From: a virus
Length of the DNA: 64,000 bases
Direction: 5' to 3' (one strand)
IMG/VR virus record: IMGVR_UViG_3300025770_000008
Span: 62,001 to 126,000 of that record
Positions 46,959-54,384 of this stretch are shown piece after piece; position 1 is the stretch's first letter; every line of letters begins with the position of its first letter. The position numbers were made by a program, and so were the translations under genes. The notes under the pieces were generated by a model that was given only the letters and a program-made list of their open reading frames with translations, did not search any database and was not told the origin of the DNA.

Positions 46959-48750
46959 GCAGGACGACGGAGCCGGCTTCAAAGATCGTGCGGTAGCCTC
47001 AGCAAGTCTGTGGCTGCCGCCCTGCGTGGATGATGTGGACTGGGCTCGTATCGAGGAGCGCAGCGTCGTCACACCTAAGCTTACATATGACCCGCGTCCG
47101 CTCATGACGACCCGAGCGGGGGCCACAATCAAAGGACCTGACGGGAAACCCATGCGCTTCGGGGAACTCCCGGAGCAAGTACCAATCTCCTTAGTGCGCG
47201 AGCTGGACGGCCACTTGGTGGTCCCCCGATACCTGTGCTCCGAAGAAACCGACAAGGTGGACTTCGAGTCCCCACAACTTGAGGACGTCTGGAGTCAGAT
47301 TGACTTCGGCAGCAGGATTGAGCCCAGGAACGTCGCCCAGAAAGCGGCATGGGAGGCCCTCTCCGAAGCCGGTAACGGCACCCTCAAGCTATCGTGCGGC
47401 AAAGGGAAGACCGTGATGAGCCTGAAGAAGCTCGCGCAGCGGGGCTTCCCTGGCATCGTTCTGGTAAACAACCGCGGGCTGGCGCACCAGTGGAAGCTCA
47501 GCGCTATGAAGTTCTTGGACCTGGAGGACAAGGACATCGGGATGGTCACCTCCGGGCTATCCCACCGCGACGCCTACCACATCCCGGACAACCCGAAACT
47601 TCTCGCAAAAGCGCTCGTGGACTGTGACTCGGAAATGGTCCAACTGATCCAGCAGCTGGAAAAGGTTGCAGGCCCGGGGTTTAACCCCCTCTCCGGGAAG
47701 CACGTCCAGGCGCTGGTAAACCGCATCTGCACCCCCATAGAGCGGCTCGACTATGAGGCCGGGCGGGCCAAGTGTCTGCACGCCTGGGCAGACGAGGGTA
47801 AAGCGCCCTTCACCCTGCTGCGGGACTACCGGGAGGTGCTCTTCAAGCACCGGCTCCTTCGGGACCGCATCGACGGGGAGACATCTGTCTGGAACCGCCC
47901 GTTGGTCATCAGCACCATCCAGTCCCTGGTGAGCGGGCTCGACGATTTCCCGCAGTGGATACGACAGCGGTTCGGGTCCGTCTTCTTTGATGAGGGGCAC
48001 CACCTCCCTGCTGCCACGTTCATTCGGGCTATCGATGTGTTCCATGGTGCCCGGTTCAGCCTCACAGCTACACCAGAGCGCGACGACGGGCTTGAGGCCC
48101 TCATGTACGCACACACGGGTGGGGTCATCTACGAGGACATGGAGCCTGAATATCCAGCGGCTCTTTACTTCAAGGACCTGCCCACCCGGCTGGCGACGGA
48201 AGACAAGGCTGTCCGCAAGGCTGTGTTCGACCGGCAGAGACGCATCAACCTCGGCATGCTCTACCAGTACCTCGCTATGGACCGCATCCGGAATCGACAA
48301 ATCATCCGGCAGATGGTCATCCCCGCGCTGAACAAGGGCCGGGATGTATTGGTCCTGGCCCATGCGCAGGCCCACCCGGAGCAGTTGGCGAAGGCGCTGC
48401 TACAGGTGAGTCCCACCTTGGCGAAAGCCTCAGGGGTCGGAGTCATCACTGGAGAGACCTCCGGGATTGACCGTGTTCGGATCCTCGCAAGCTGCCGGGC
48501 ATGCTTCGCCACAATGGGGGTTGCCCTGGAGGGGCTGGACGCGCCGAAGAAGGACACGGTCGTGATGGCGAGCGCCTTCACCTCCTGGCGAATGCTGGTC
48601 CAGAGCAAGGGGCGCATCGAGCGGCTCTTTGAGGGCAAGCCCCAGCCGCTCTACCTCATCGTCTCTGACACAAAGATAGACATCCTGAAAGGGATGTCCT
48701 GGGCACTGAAAAGGAAGCTACAGCGCAATGGCCTTGATTACAGCGGTTGA
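46912..48750 (+). CDS. SF2 DNA helicase, UvsW/XPB-like
   Basis: A 612-residue protein. Helicase motifs: SCGKGKT near 162-168 (Walker A), LVNNRGLAHQWK (motif Ia), DEGHH near 360 (Walker B), and LTATPERDDG (motif III). The C-terminal half carries VLAHAQAHPEQ and SKGRIERL (motif VI type). UvsW-like helicases remodel recombination intermediates and start late replication in T4. The 5' end overlaps the previous gene by 47 bases. K-x-A also occurs once (LEKVAG). The helicase call is firm; exact subfamily is less so. Confidence 0.85.
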   Translation: MRILRPQQVPTTPCPEQDDGAGFKDRAVASASLWLPPCVDDVDWARIEERSVVTPKLTYDPRPLMTTRAGATIKGPDGKPMRFGELPEQVPISLVRELDGHLVVPRYLCSEETDKVDFESPQLEDVWSQIDFGSRIEPRNVAQKAAWEALSEAGNGTLKLSCGKGKTVMSLKKLAQRGFPGIVLVNNRGLAHQWKLSAMKFLDLEDKDIGMVTSGLSHRDAYHIPDNPKLLAKALVDCDSEMVQLIQQLEKVAGPGFNPLSGKHVQALVNRICTPIERLDYEAGRAKCLHAWADEGKAPFTLLRDYREVLFKHRLLRDRIDGETSVWNRPLVISTIQSLVSGLDDFPQWIRQRFGSVFFDEGHHLPAATFIRAIDVFHGARFSLTATPERDDGLEALMYAHTGGVIYEDMEPEYPAALYFKDLPTRLATEDKAVRKAVFDRQRRINLGMLYQYLAMDRIRNRQIIRQMVIPALNKGRDVLVLAHAQAHPEQLAKALLQVSPTLAKASGVGVITGETSGIDRVRILASCRACFATMGVALEGLDAPKKDTVVMASAFTSWRMLVQSKGRIERLFEGKPQPLYLIVSDTKIDILKGMSWALKRKLQRNGLDYSG

Positions 48751-49426
48751 CCCCCCGCTCTCTGACAAGCTGTGGGCGGTACAGAGGTGCTGGGCTAGTT
48801 GCGACAAGTGCGGGCTCTCGAAGTTCCGCTCTATGCCCGCCTACACCAAGGCGGAGCATGGGCCGCGCAAGCCAGAGCTTCTGTTCGTCACAGACCGCTT
48901 TGACCCCGCCGTTCTACAGACTCGTGAGTTCCCCACTGGAAACTACGAGGGGGTCTTACGCACCCTGCTGTCGAGCTTCGGCCACATCCCTGCGGACTAC
49001 TGGTTCACGCCCGCAACCCTGTGCCCTACAACCGTTCCTGACCCCGACGACTGGCGGCCTCTTGAGTTGATGCCTGTCCCCAACCGGGCGCAAGTGTCGG
49101 CTTGTCGGCCGCGCCTACACGAGGAGATTCGGCTGCTCTGCCCGGAGATCATTGTGTGTCTTGGGAAGATGGCTGTTGAGGCTGTTTTCCCGAAGAACCC
49201 TCCCAAGTTTGTTCCCAACCTGGGGGAGATTGTAGAGCCACAAGTTTCTGGTGGTCTGTCCCCCATGGTAGTACCCTGCATGGTGACCTACAGCCTCAGT
49301 CATCTGTATCGAAATTGGGACATGTCAGAGGGCGGTTTGTGGAACACCGCCTTCAATCACATACAGCAAGCATCCGTCATCGCTAGGCACCTCCGCGAAC
49401 AGCGGGGTGAAAATATTAGCGACTAA
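48728..49426 (+). CDS. Uracil-DNA glycosylase family 4-like (Fe-S) protein
   Basis: A 232-residue protein. The ATG follows AAGGAAG. Cys residues in CWASCDKCGL (21-29) and in the ACRPRLHEEIRLLCPEI segment resemble the Fe-S ligands of family 4 UDGs, with the P-x-IIVCLGKMA stretch that follows. The usual active-site DAPG loop is not obvious; FDPAVLQTREFP is in its place. So it may be an altered or inactive UDG-fold protein, removing uracil or sensing modified DNA. It overlaps the helicase gene by 23 bases, and its last codons overlap a palindrome copy. Confidence 0.6.
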   Translation: MALITAVDPPLSDKLWAVQRCWASCDKCGLSKFRSMPAYTKAEHGPRKPELLFVTDRFDPAVLQTREFPTGNYEGVLRTLLSSFGHIPADYWFTPATLCPTTVPDPDDWRPLELMPVPNRAQVSACRPRLHEEIRLLCPEIIVCLGKMAVEAVFPKNPPKFVPNLGEIVEPQVSGGLSPMVVPCMVTYSLSHLYRNWDMSEGGLWNTAFNHIQQASVIARHLREQRGENISD

Positions 49427-49428
49427 TA
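49414..49428. repeat. 15-bp palindrome site 10 (exact)
   Basis: TATTAGCGACTAATA, overlapping the UDG-like gene's stop (ATT AGC GAC TAA). Thirteen bases later the next gene starts at 49442 behind a GGAG site. It uses a third reading frame, so the protein context cannot explain it. Confidence 0.95.
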
Positions 49429-49441
49429 ATGGAGTCCGAAA

Positions 49442-49966
49442 ATGCGTTCGACCCTTCGCCGCCGTCGTCTCACTCAGCCTGAGGTTGCGACCGTCACCCC
49501 CGTCGTCGAGACAGGCGCCATCACCGCCGCCGAGACCGCCGCCCAGGCCAAGATTGATGCGCGAGACCGCATCATCGCCGTGATGAAGGAGTTCATGGCT
49601 GAGAACCGGCCTGTCTTCACGCAGTTCATGGAGCTGACCGCCCGCGCCGAGACGGCAGAGGCGGAAGCCAAGGAGGCCATCCTCGCCATCGAGACCAGCG
49701 AGACCTGGAACTACAGCGAGACGACTCGCGGGGCCAAGCCCAGCACCCCGGTCTTCGACATCGCCCTCTTGCCCAACGAGGTCCTCCTCACCCCCGGCAT
49801 CATCAGGAGCATCGACAACGTCAAGCTGGAACAGATGGCCACGGGTACCCTGGCGCACTACGCCCAGGAGCTGGCCAACGCCAAGAAGCCGAACCCCAAG
49901 AACCCCTCGGTCAGCTTCGCGAACAAGACGCCCGCGTCCAAGAGCCTGAAGAAGCTCCTCGACTAG
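49442..49966 (+). CDS. Unidentified helical early protein
   Basis: A 174-residue protein starting with MRSTLRRRRLTQPEV behind GGAGT. A helical core (about 32-85, with Ala/Glu runs like AETAEAEAKEAILAIE) suggests a coiled coil. The C-terminal end is Lys/Asn-rich (PNPKNPSVSFANKTP). It follows palindrome site 10 directly and precedes the small unknown genes before the helicase. No family recognised; a replication accessory or helicase partner is one possibility. Confidence 0.45.
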   Translation: MRSTLRRRRLTQPEVATVTPVVETGAITAAETAAQAKIDARDRIIAVMKEFMAENRPVFTQFMELTARAETAEAEAKEAILAIETSETWNYSETTRGAKPSTPVFDIALLPNEVLLTPGIIRSIDNVKLEQMATGTLAHYAQELANAKKPNPKNPSVSFANKTPASKSLKKLLD

Positions 49967-50422
49967 GTGCTCCGCATAGAGGCTGTCTTCAAGGTGGGGC
50001 CGGTTCACATAGGTGACTCGGTCTTCCACCCACCCGACCTACTGCACCACATGACCGAGGAGCTGCCCGTGAGGAAGATGAGGAAGCGAGCTGCGCCCGA
50101 CCCCCCAACGCGGCCAGAGAAGCACGCAAACACCCCCTGCTGGCATCCAGTGGGGGCCACCATGCGTGCTCGGGGGAGGGCCTCCGGCGCGACGCACTAC
50201 GGTCCGGGGGCGTGGGACAAAATCCCGTACACCCTCGAAGTAACCGGAGAGGTCGAACTCTACACGCCGGCTGCGTACACCCTCGAAGAGGTCCGTGAGA
50301 CGCAGGACATCGCTGCCCAGCTCGCGAAGGGAGCAGTCCTCCGACACCTGCAGCCGTTTCACGAGGACCTCGTCGAGCAAATCAGAACAACCCTTTTCCC
50401 GGAGCTATTCAATGGCCGATGA
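49967..50422 (+). CDS. Unidentified early protein
   Basis: A 151-residue frame from a GTG start directly after the preceding stop. The N-terminal part (VFKVGPVHIGDSVFHPPDLL) looks like a real fold and argues for this start over the ATG at 50051. The centre is Pro/Arg-rich; the C-terminus is a helical stretch ending LFPELFNGR. No motif I can name. The stop overlaps the next ATG. Confidence 0.45.
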   Translation: MLRIEAVFKVGPVHIGDSVFHPPDLLHHMTEELPVRKMRKRAAPDPPTRPEKHANTPCWHPVGATMRARGRASGATHYGPGAWDKIPYTLEVTGEVELYTPAAYTLEEVRETQDIAAQLAKGAVLRHLQPFHEDLVEQIRTTLFPELFNGR

Positions 50423-50696
50423 GCCTCTTGTCGAGATGCCGCAAGTGATCGCCAACGGGTGTCACCTGCTCAGCGTCAGCCTCGACTTCCAAAGTGGGGG
50501 CATGGTGCTGGCGGAGCCCAACATCACAGCCTTCGTTGCCCTGACACAAACCAAAGAAGGCGAGCAGCCGCGGGAGCTGGGTCGGATGGAACTTCGCGAT
50601 GTCGGGGAGTTCGTTGAGGATGAAGCCCAGGCGCTGGTCTCCAAGCTCATCCCCACCATCATGGGCATCCTCGCCAAGGGAAATCCGGAGACCTGA
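50412..50696 (+). CDS. Small beta-rich early protein
   Basis: A 94-residue protein. The ATG at 50412 (MADEPLVEMPQVI) follows GGAG at 7 bases, and an earlier in-frame start is out of phase with the spacing. Beta strands alternate with helix (GCHLLSVSLDFQSGGMVLAE, then an acidic FVEDEAQALVSKLIP helix). It lies directly before the replicative helicase gene, whose GTG starts two bases after its stop. Perhaps a helicase loader or cofactor; no family recognised. Confidence 0.45.
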   Translation: MADEPLVEMPQVIANGCHLLSVSLDFQSGGMVLAEPNITAFVALTQTKEGEQPRELGRMELRDVGEFVEDEAQALVSKLIPTIMGILAKGNPET

Positions 50697-50697
50697 C

Positions 50698-52116
50698 GTG
50701 GCGGCAAACTGGGAACTTCAACTGGTGTCAGCCATCTTGTCCGCCGAGGACAGGAAGGAAGCGATGGCGTACGCGCTGGAGAATGGCATCAGGCTGGAGC
50801 TATTCGGCACCATGGCCCCGAGCACTGTGTGGGCCTGGATGCACAGCGTGTATACGAACCGGCGACGGTTTGGGGCTGTGCCTTCCCGCCAGAAGGCTTT
50901 GGAGCAGTTCAAAAACCTTGAGCTGCCTACGCCCATAGAGGAGCTAGAGACCCTTGTAGACTACGTCAAGTCCTCCCACATCCACCGTAAGACCACCTTG
51001 CTGGTGGCTGACTGGGAGGCCGAGGCCAAAGCCAACCCCATCCAGGCGCTCACGGAACTCAAGAGCAAGCTCGACACACTCACCGAAACCGAGATTAGGT
51101 CGGACGACGTCGTCTGGCGTGAGCGCGCGTTCACTGACCTACTGGAGAACCTTGGAGCGAAAGATGAGAACGCCGGCCTAACGGGGCTTCCTTTCCCGTG
51201 GGCGGTCATGAACGAGAACACCGGGGGACTTCAGCCAGGAGACCTTGTGCTCTTGTGGGCGCTGCCCAAGTCGAAAAAGACCTGGATAGGTCTCGTGATG
51301 GCGAACTACCTGATGGAGTGCGGGTACCGGGTCCTCGTCTACTCCAAGGAGATGGTGTGGGACAAGATTCGGGACCGGATTGCCTGCATCAAAGCGATGA
51401 TTGGATACGCAGGCTTCACGAAGAACACCCTGCGTGCCGATGAGCGCTTCAGGCTGCTTGCGGCTATTGAGCAGACGGTCAGCGCTGAGTACCCCGGTGA
51501 ACTCATCTTCACGAGCTGCGACAGGCCGGATGGGTCCGCTGGTGGCCCCGCAGAACTCCGGGCCAAGATCCAGACGTACAAGCCGCACTTCGTCTTCCTG
51601 GACTCCAGCTACATGCTGGAGCTACCGGGGGTCAAAGACGCGTACGACTGGCGGGCCATCGCGGGAATTACCCGCGCTCTGAAGCAAATCAGCAAGTCCA
51701 CGGGCATTCCCATGCTCGCCATCATGCAGGAGAACGAGCGCCTCGCGCTGAAGTACGGGAACAAGGGCCGCGGCACGGCCTCCATCTCGATGTTCTCCAA
51801 CATGATTCAGGACGCTGACGTTGGCATCCGGGTAGTCAACCATCCGACTCGCGATGAGACATCGCTGGTGATGGCCGCCTGCCGAGAGACCAACTGGCCG
51901 GGCTGTACCATCCACACCAAGCTCTGCCAGAACTTCGACTACGCGCACGACCATCTCTACGGTATCGAGGAGGTCAGCGATGCCGAGGAAGAGGGGATGC
52001 CCGACCCGCCAGAGGACCTGCCGGATATTCGACCTGGGGCCTCCTTCGCAGACCAGTACCTGAACCCCGACGCGGACTTCGACCTGAATCCCACCGAGCC
52101 TGAACCCGAGGCGTAG
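50698..52116 (+). CDS. Replicative DnaB-like helicase
   Basis: A 472-residue protein from a GTG start. A helical N-terminal region precedes a RecA-like core: P-loop at 188-195 reads ALPKSKKT, with Lys where Gly-Lys is usual, Walker B-type FVFLDSSYML, and a downstream SISMFSNMIQDADVGI stretch. The C-terminus is acidic and Pro-rich (about 430-472). It would unwind DNA at the fork with the primase just downstream. The altered P-loop is the notable feature; a similar relaxed loop is seen in some phage helicases, and here the RecA-like protein also departs from the consensus. Confidence 0.8.
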   Translation: MAANWELQLVSAILSAEDRKEAMAYALENGIRLELFGTMAPSTVWAWMHSVYTNRRRFGAVPSRQKALEQFKNLELPTPIEELETLVDYVKSSHIHRKTTLLVADWEAEAKANPIQALTELKSKLDTLTETEIRSDDVVWRERAFTDLLENLGAKDENAGLTGLPFPWAVMNENTGGLQPGDLVLLWALPKSKKTWIGLVMANYLMECGYRVLVYSKEMVWDKIRDRIACIKAMIGYAGFTKNTLRADERFRLLAAIEQTVSAEYPGELIFTSCDRPDGSAGGPAELRAKIQTYKPHFVFLDSSYMLELPGVKDAYDWRAIAGITRALKQISKSTGIPMLAIMQENERLALKYGNKGRGTASISMFSNMIQDADVGIRVVNHPTRDETSLVMAACRETNWPGCTIHTKLCQNFDYAHDHLYGIEEVSDAEEEGMPDPPEDLPDIRPGASFADQYLNPDADFDLNPTEPEPEA

Positions 52117-52118
52117 CC

Positions 52119-53138
52119 ATGCTGCTGTTCGACACCGTTGAGCTGCTGCGGCCATACATGCGCTTTGGGCACTACGGCGAAGGTGCCCACGACCTTCCTG
52201 CCTACTGCCCGTTCCACGAGCGGAGTAGCCGCCCAACGCTCTACATCTACGTGGGGCCGCCCACTGATACCAAGTTCCCTGGGGCGGCGTTCTGCTTCAA
52301 GTGCAACGAAGGCTGGTCCCTCCCGGGCCTCCTCAGTGCAGTTGAGGCGCCGAGCAGCATCGTCAAGCAGGTCCGTGACCACCTGGGGCAGCTCCCGAAA
52401 CCCAAGCGCGACCCTGGAAACCTAGTCGACCTGGAGATGGACACCCTGCCCGAAGCGCTGCTTGGGGCGTACGAGTTCATCCCCAAGGCCCTGCTCGACG
52501 ACGGCTTCACCCGAGAGACCATCCAGCTCCACGACCTCGGGTTCGACCGGATGAAGAAGCGCATCACGTTTCCCATCCGAAACCACCATGGCCAGTTCGT
52601 TGCCCTGTCGGGCCGGGCGGTCCGTGAGTGGGACCCCATGCGCTACAAGGTCTACACAGGGAAAGACTTTGGCATCGGGCAGAAATACGACCCCCCGAAA
52701 GGGAAGGTGTTATGGGGGCTCGACAAGTTCTGGATGACCCGCCTCACGGCGGGAAAAGACCTGCCTCCCCTCATCCTATGTGAGGGGTTCAAAGCCAAGA
52801 TGTGGGTCGAGCAAGCTGGGTTCCCGCACTCCGTCGCGTTGATGGGGACGTGGGTCACAAAAGAGCAGCTTTTCCTCTTGCAATGTATATCAAGCAGGAT
52901 AATACTACTGCTTGACAATGACATCCCTGGCATCACCGCAGTCAACAAGCAAGCCGAGCGGCTCGTCCGCCAGGGGCTTGAACTGGAGTTTGGGAACTAC
53001 GGCACCCGGGACGAAATCAGCCCGGACGACCTGAGCATCGAACGAGTGAACCAAGCCATCGATACGAGTCTCACTCTGCGCCAATGGAGAAACTTCCATG
53101 ACGTCGAGCGGCCTCCGCTGAAGAAATACAATGAGTAA
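52119..53138 (+). CDS. DNA primase (TOPRIM, zinc-binding)
   Basis: A 339-residue protein. The zinc-binding N-terminus has Cys30, His33, Cys59 and Cys62. TOPRIM motifs: ILCEGFKAKMW near 220 (metal-binding Glu) and LLLDNDIPG near 262-271 (DxD). This layout is that of a stand-alone T7/DnaG-type primase without its own helicase. It would make RNA primers at forks with the helicase upstream. The TOPRIM second motif sits in an AT-rich patch with an inverted repeat (52890-52915). Confidence 0.85.
   Translation: MLLFDTVELLRPYMRFGHYGEGAHDLPAYCPFHERSSRPTLYIYVGPPTDTKFPGAAFCFKCNEGWSLPGLLSAVEAPSSIVKQVRDHLGQLPKPKRDPGNLVDLEMDTLPEALLGAYEFIPKALLDDGFTRETIQLHDLGFDRMKKRITFPIRNHHGQFVALSGRAVREWDPMRYKVYTGKDFGIGQKYDPPKGKVLWGLDKFWMTRLTAGKDLPPLILCEGFKAKMWVEQAGFPHSVALMGTWVTKEQLFLLQCISSRIILLLDNDIPGITAVNKQAERLVRQGLELEFGNYGTRDEISPDDLSIERVNQAIDTSLTLRQWRNFHDVERPPLKKYNE
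52890..52915. repeat. TCAAGCAG-N10-CTGCTTGA inverted repeat within the primase
   Basis: Perfect 8-bp arms with a 10-base spacer, in the codons for SSRIILLLDND. The stretch uses ATA twice and CTA, rare in this GC-rich genome. It could be a transcript hairpin, a binding site, or recoding at a conserved active-site segment. Confidence 0.5.
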
Positions 53139-53154
53139 GGAAGGAGTCCCGTCC

Positions 53155-54372
53155 ATGAGTACGTGGGCCGATTGGAGCGCGTCCAACAAGGATGCACAGC
53201 AGGCCGCTAAGGCCACCGTGAACAAGCGTCAAGGAACCCCGCCCATCTGGCGACTGCGTCAGGACTTGCGTTGGCGTCCGCAGGCTGACCCCGGGGCTGG
53301 TCAGCGGCACCCAAATGTAGCCGCCATCGAGTACGACCCCATCCGCATGCGCTTCGTCATGCAGGAGGATGGCCCCTGGACCCACCTGATGGGGAAGTGG
53401 GTGTGGGACGGCAAGCGTAACCGCTTCGTCATCTCCAACTCGTGGAACAACCAGAAGCCCGTCCCCTGTCTGCTCTGGTACGCCTGCGTCAGCGAGGGCG
53501 ACGAGGAGGAGAAGCAGCGCTTCTTCGCGGACGACATGTACGCCCTGGAGGTCGAGCTTCTCGAAGACTTCCACGTCGAGCAGGTCCCCATGAAGAAGCA
53601 GGGCCGGTTCTACGAGAACTGGCACCGCTGCGAGGGCGTAGACGAAGACGGCAAGAGCCTCTGCAAGCGCTGCGACGATGAAGGCGAGACGGTCTTCGGC
53701 CGGAAGGTCTTCGTCCTCTTCTTCGACCGCTCGAAGAAGCAGTTCGAGGAGATGATCGAGACCAAGGGCGACGCCTGCGCTGGGTGCCAGGAAGGCACCA
53801 TCAACGTCTACGGCTACGTCTGCTCCAACGAGGCGTGTGACCACGTCTTCGGGCACAAGAAGAACGGCCCGGAGTACACGGAGCACGAGGCGAAGGCGTG
53901 GGAGGAGAATGAGGTCAAGTGCCCCAAGTGCAAGGAAGAGGATTGGCCGACTCCGCTGTTCCGCTGCCTCCACCGGAAGGGGTACGGGAAGAACCGCAAG
54001 TGGGTGGCTGGCTGCGACGAGCCCATCTACGAGAACCCGTGGGCCTACACCTACCTCATCAAGACCACCAAGGCAGGGCGGTCGGACTCCTACGCCATCG
54101 AGGGGTTTGAGTTCATCGAGGACGGCGACCTGCCCGAGCTGACTGGCATCCCCGCGGCACTGCGGGAGCTGGACATGGAAGAGCTTCTGGGGCGCATCGA
54201 CCTCAAGAGCCAGAAGTTCGCGCTCAACCTGGATTCCACCCCGTTCGACCTCGACGACGCACAGCAGGTGCTCGACCGCTTCTTCGCGGCCGATGCTGAC
54301 GTCGAAGACGCGGACTCCATCCCCATCGAAGACGGCGACATGCCCGACATCGACGACCCGACCCCCTACTGA
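53155..54372 (+). CDS. Candidate ssDNA-binding protein with zinc ribbons
   Basis: A 405-residue protein. The ATG at 53155 follows GGAAGGAG at 8 bases; an in-frame ATG eight codons upstream overlaps the primase. At least three Cys clusters (HRCEG...CKRCDD; CAGCQ...CSNEACDH; CPKCKEEDW...FRCLH) make a zinc-rich middle, and the end is strongly acidic (DDPTPY tail). Acidic C-termini recruit replication proteins in T4 gp32 and E. coli SSB. Position between primase and polymerase supports SSB. OB-fold not confirmed. Confidence 0.5.
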   Translation: MSTWADWSASNKDAQQAAKATVNKRQGTPPIWRLRQDLRWRPQADPGAGQRHPNVAAIEYDPIRMRFVMQEDGPWTHLMGKWVWDGKRNRFVISNSWNNQKPVPCLLWYACVSEGDEEEKQRFFADDMYALEVELLEDFHVEQVPMKKQGRFYENWHRCEGVDEDGKSLCKRCDDEGETVFGRKVFVLFFDRSKKQFEEMIETKGDACAGCQEGTINVYGYVCSNEACDHVFGHKKNGPEYTEHEAKAWEENEVKCPKCKEEDWPTPLFRCLHRKGYGKNRKWVAGCDEPIYENPWAYTYLIKTTKAGRSDSYAIEGFEFIEDGDLPELTGIPAALRELDMEELLGRIDLKSQKFALNLDSTPFDLDDAQQVLDRFFAADADVEDADSIPIEDGDMPDIDDPTPY

Positions 54373-54384
54373 CCGGAGTACCCC

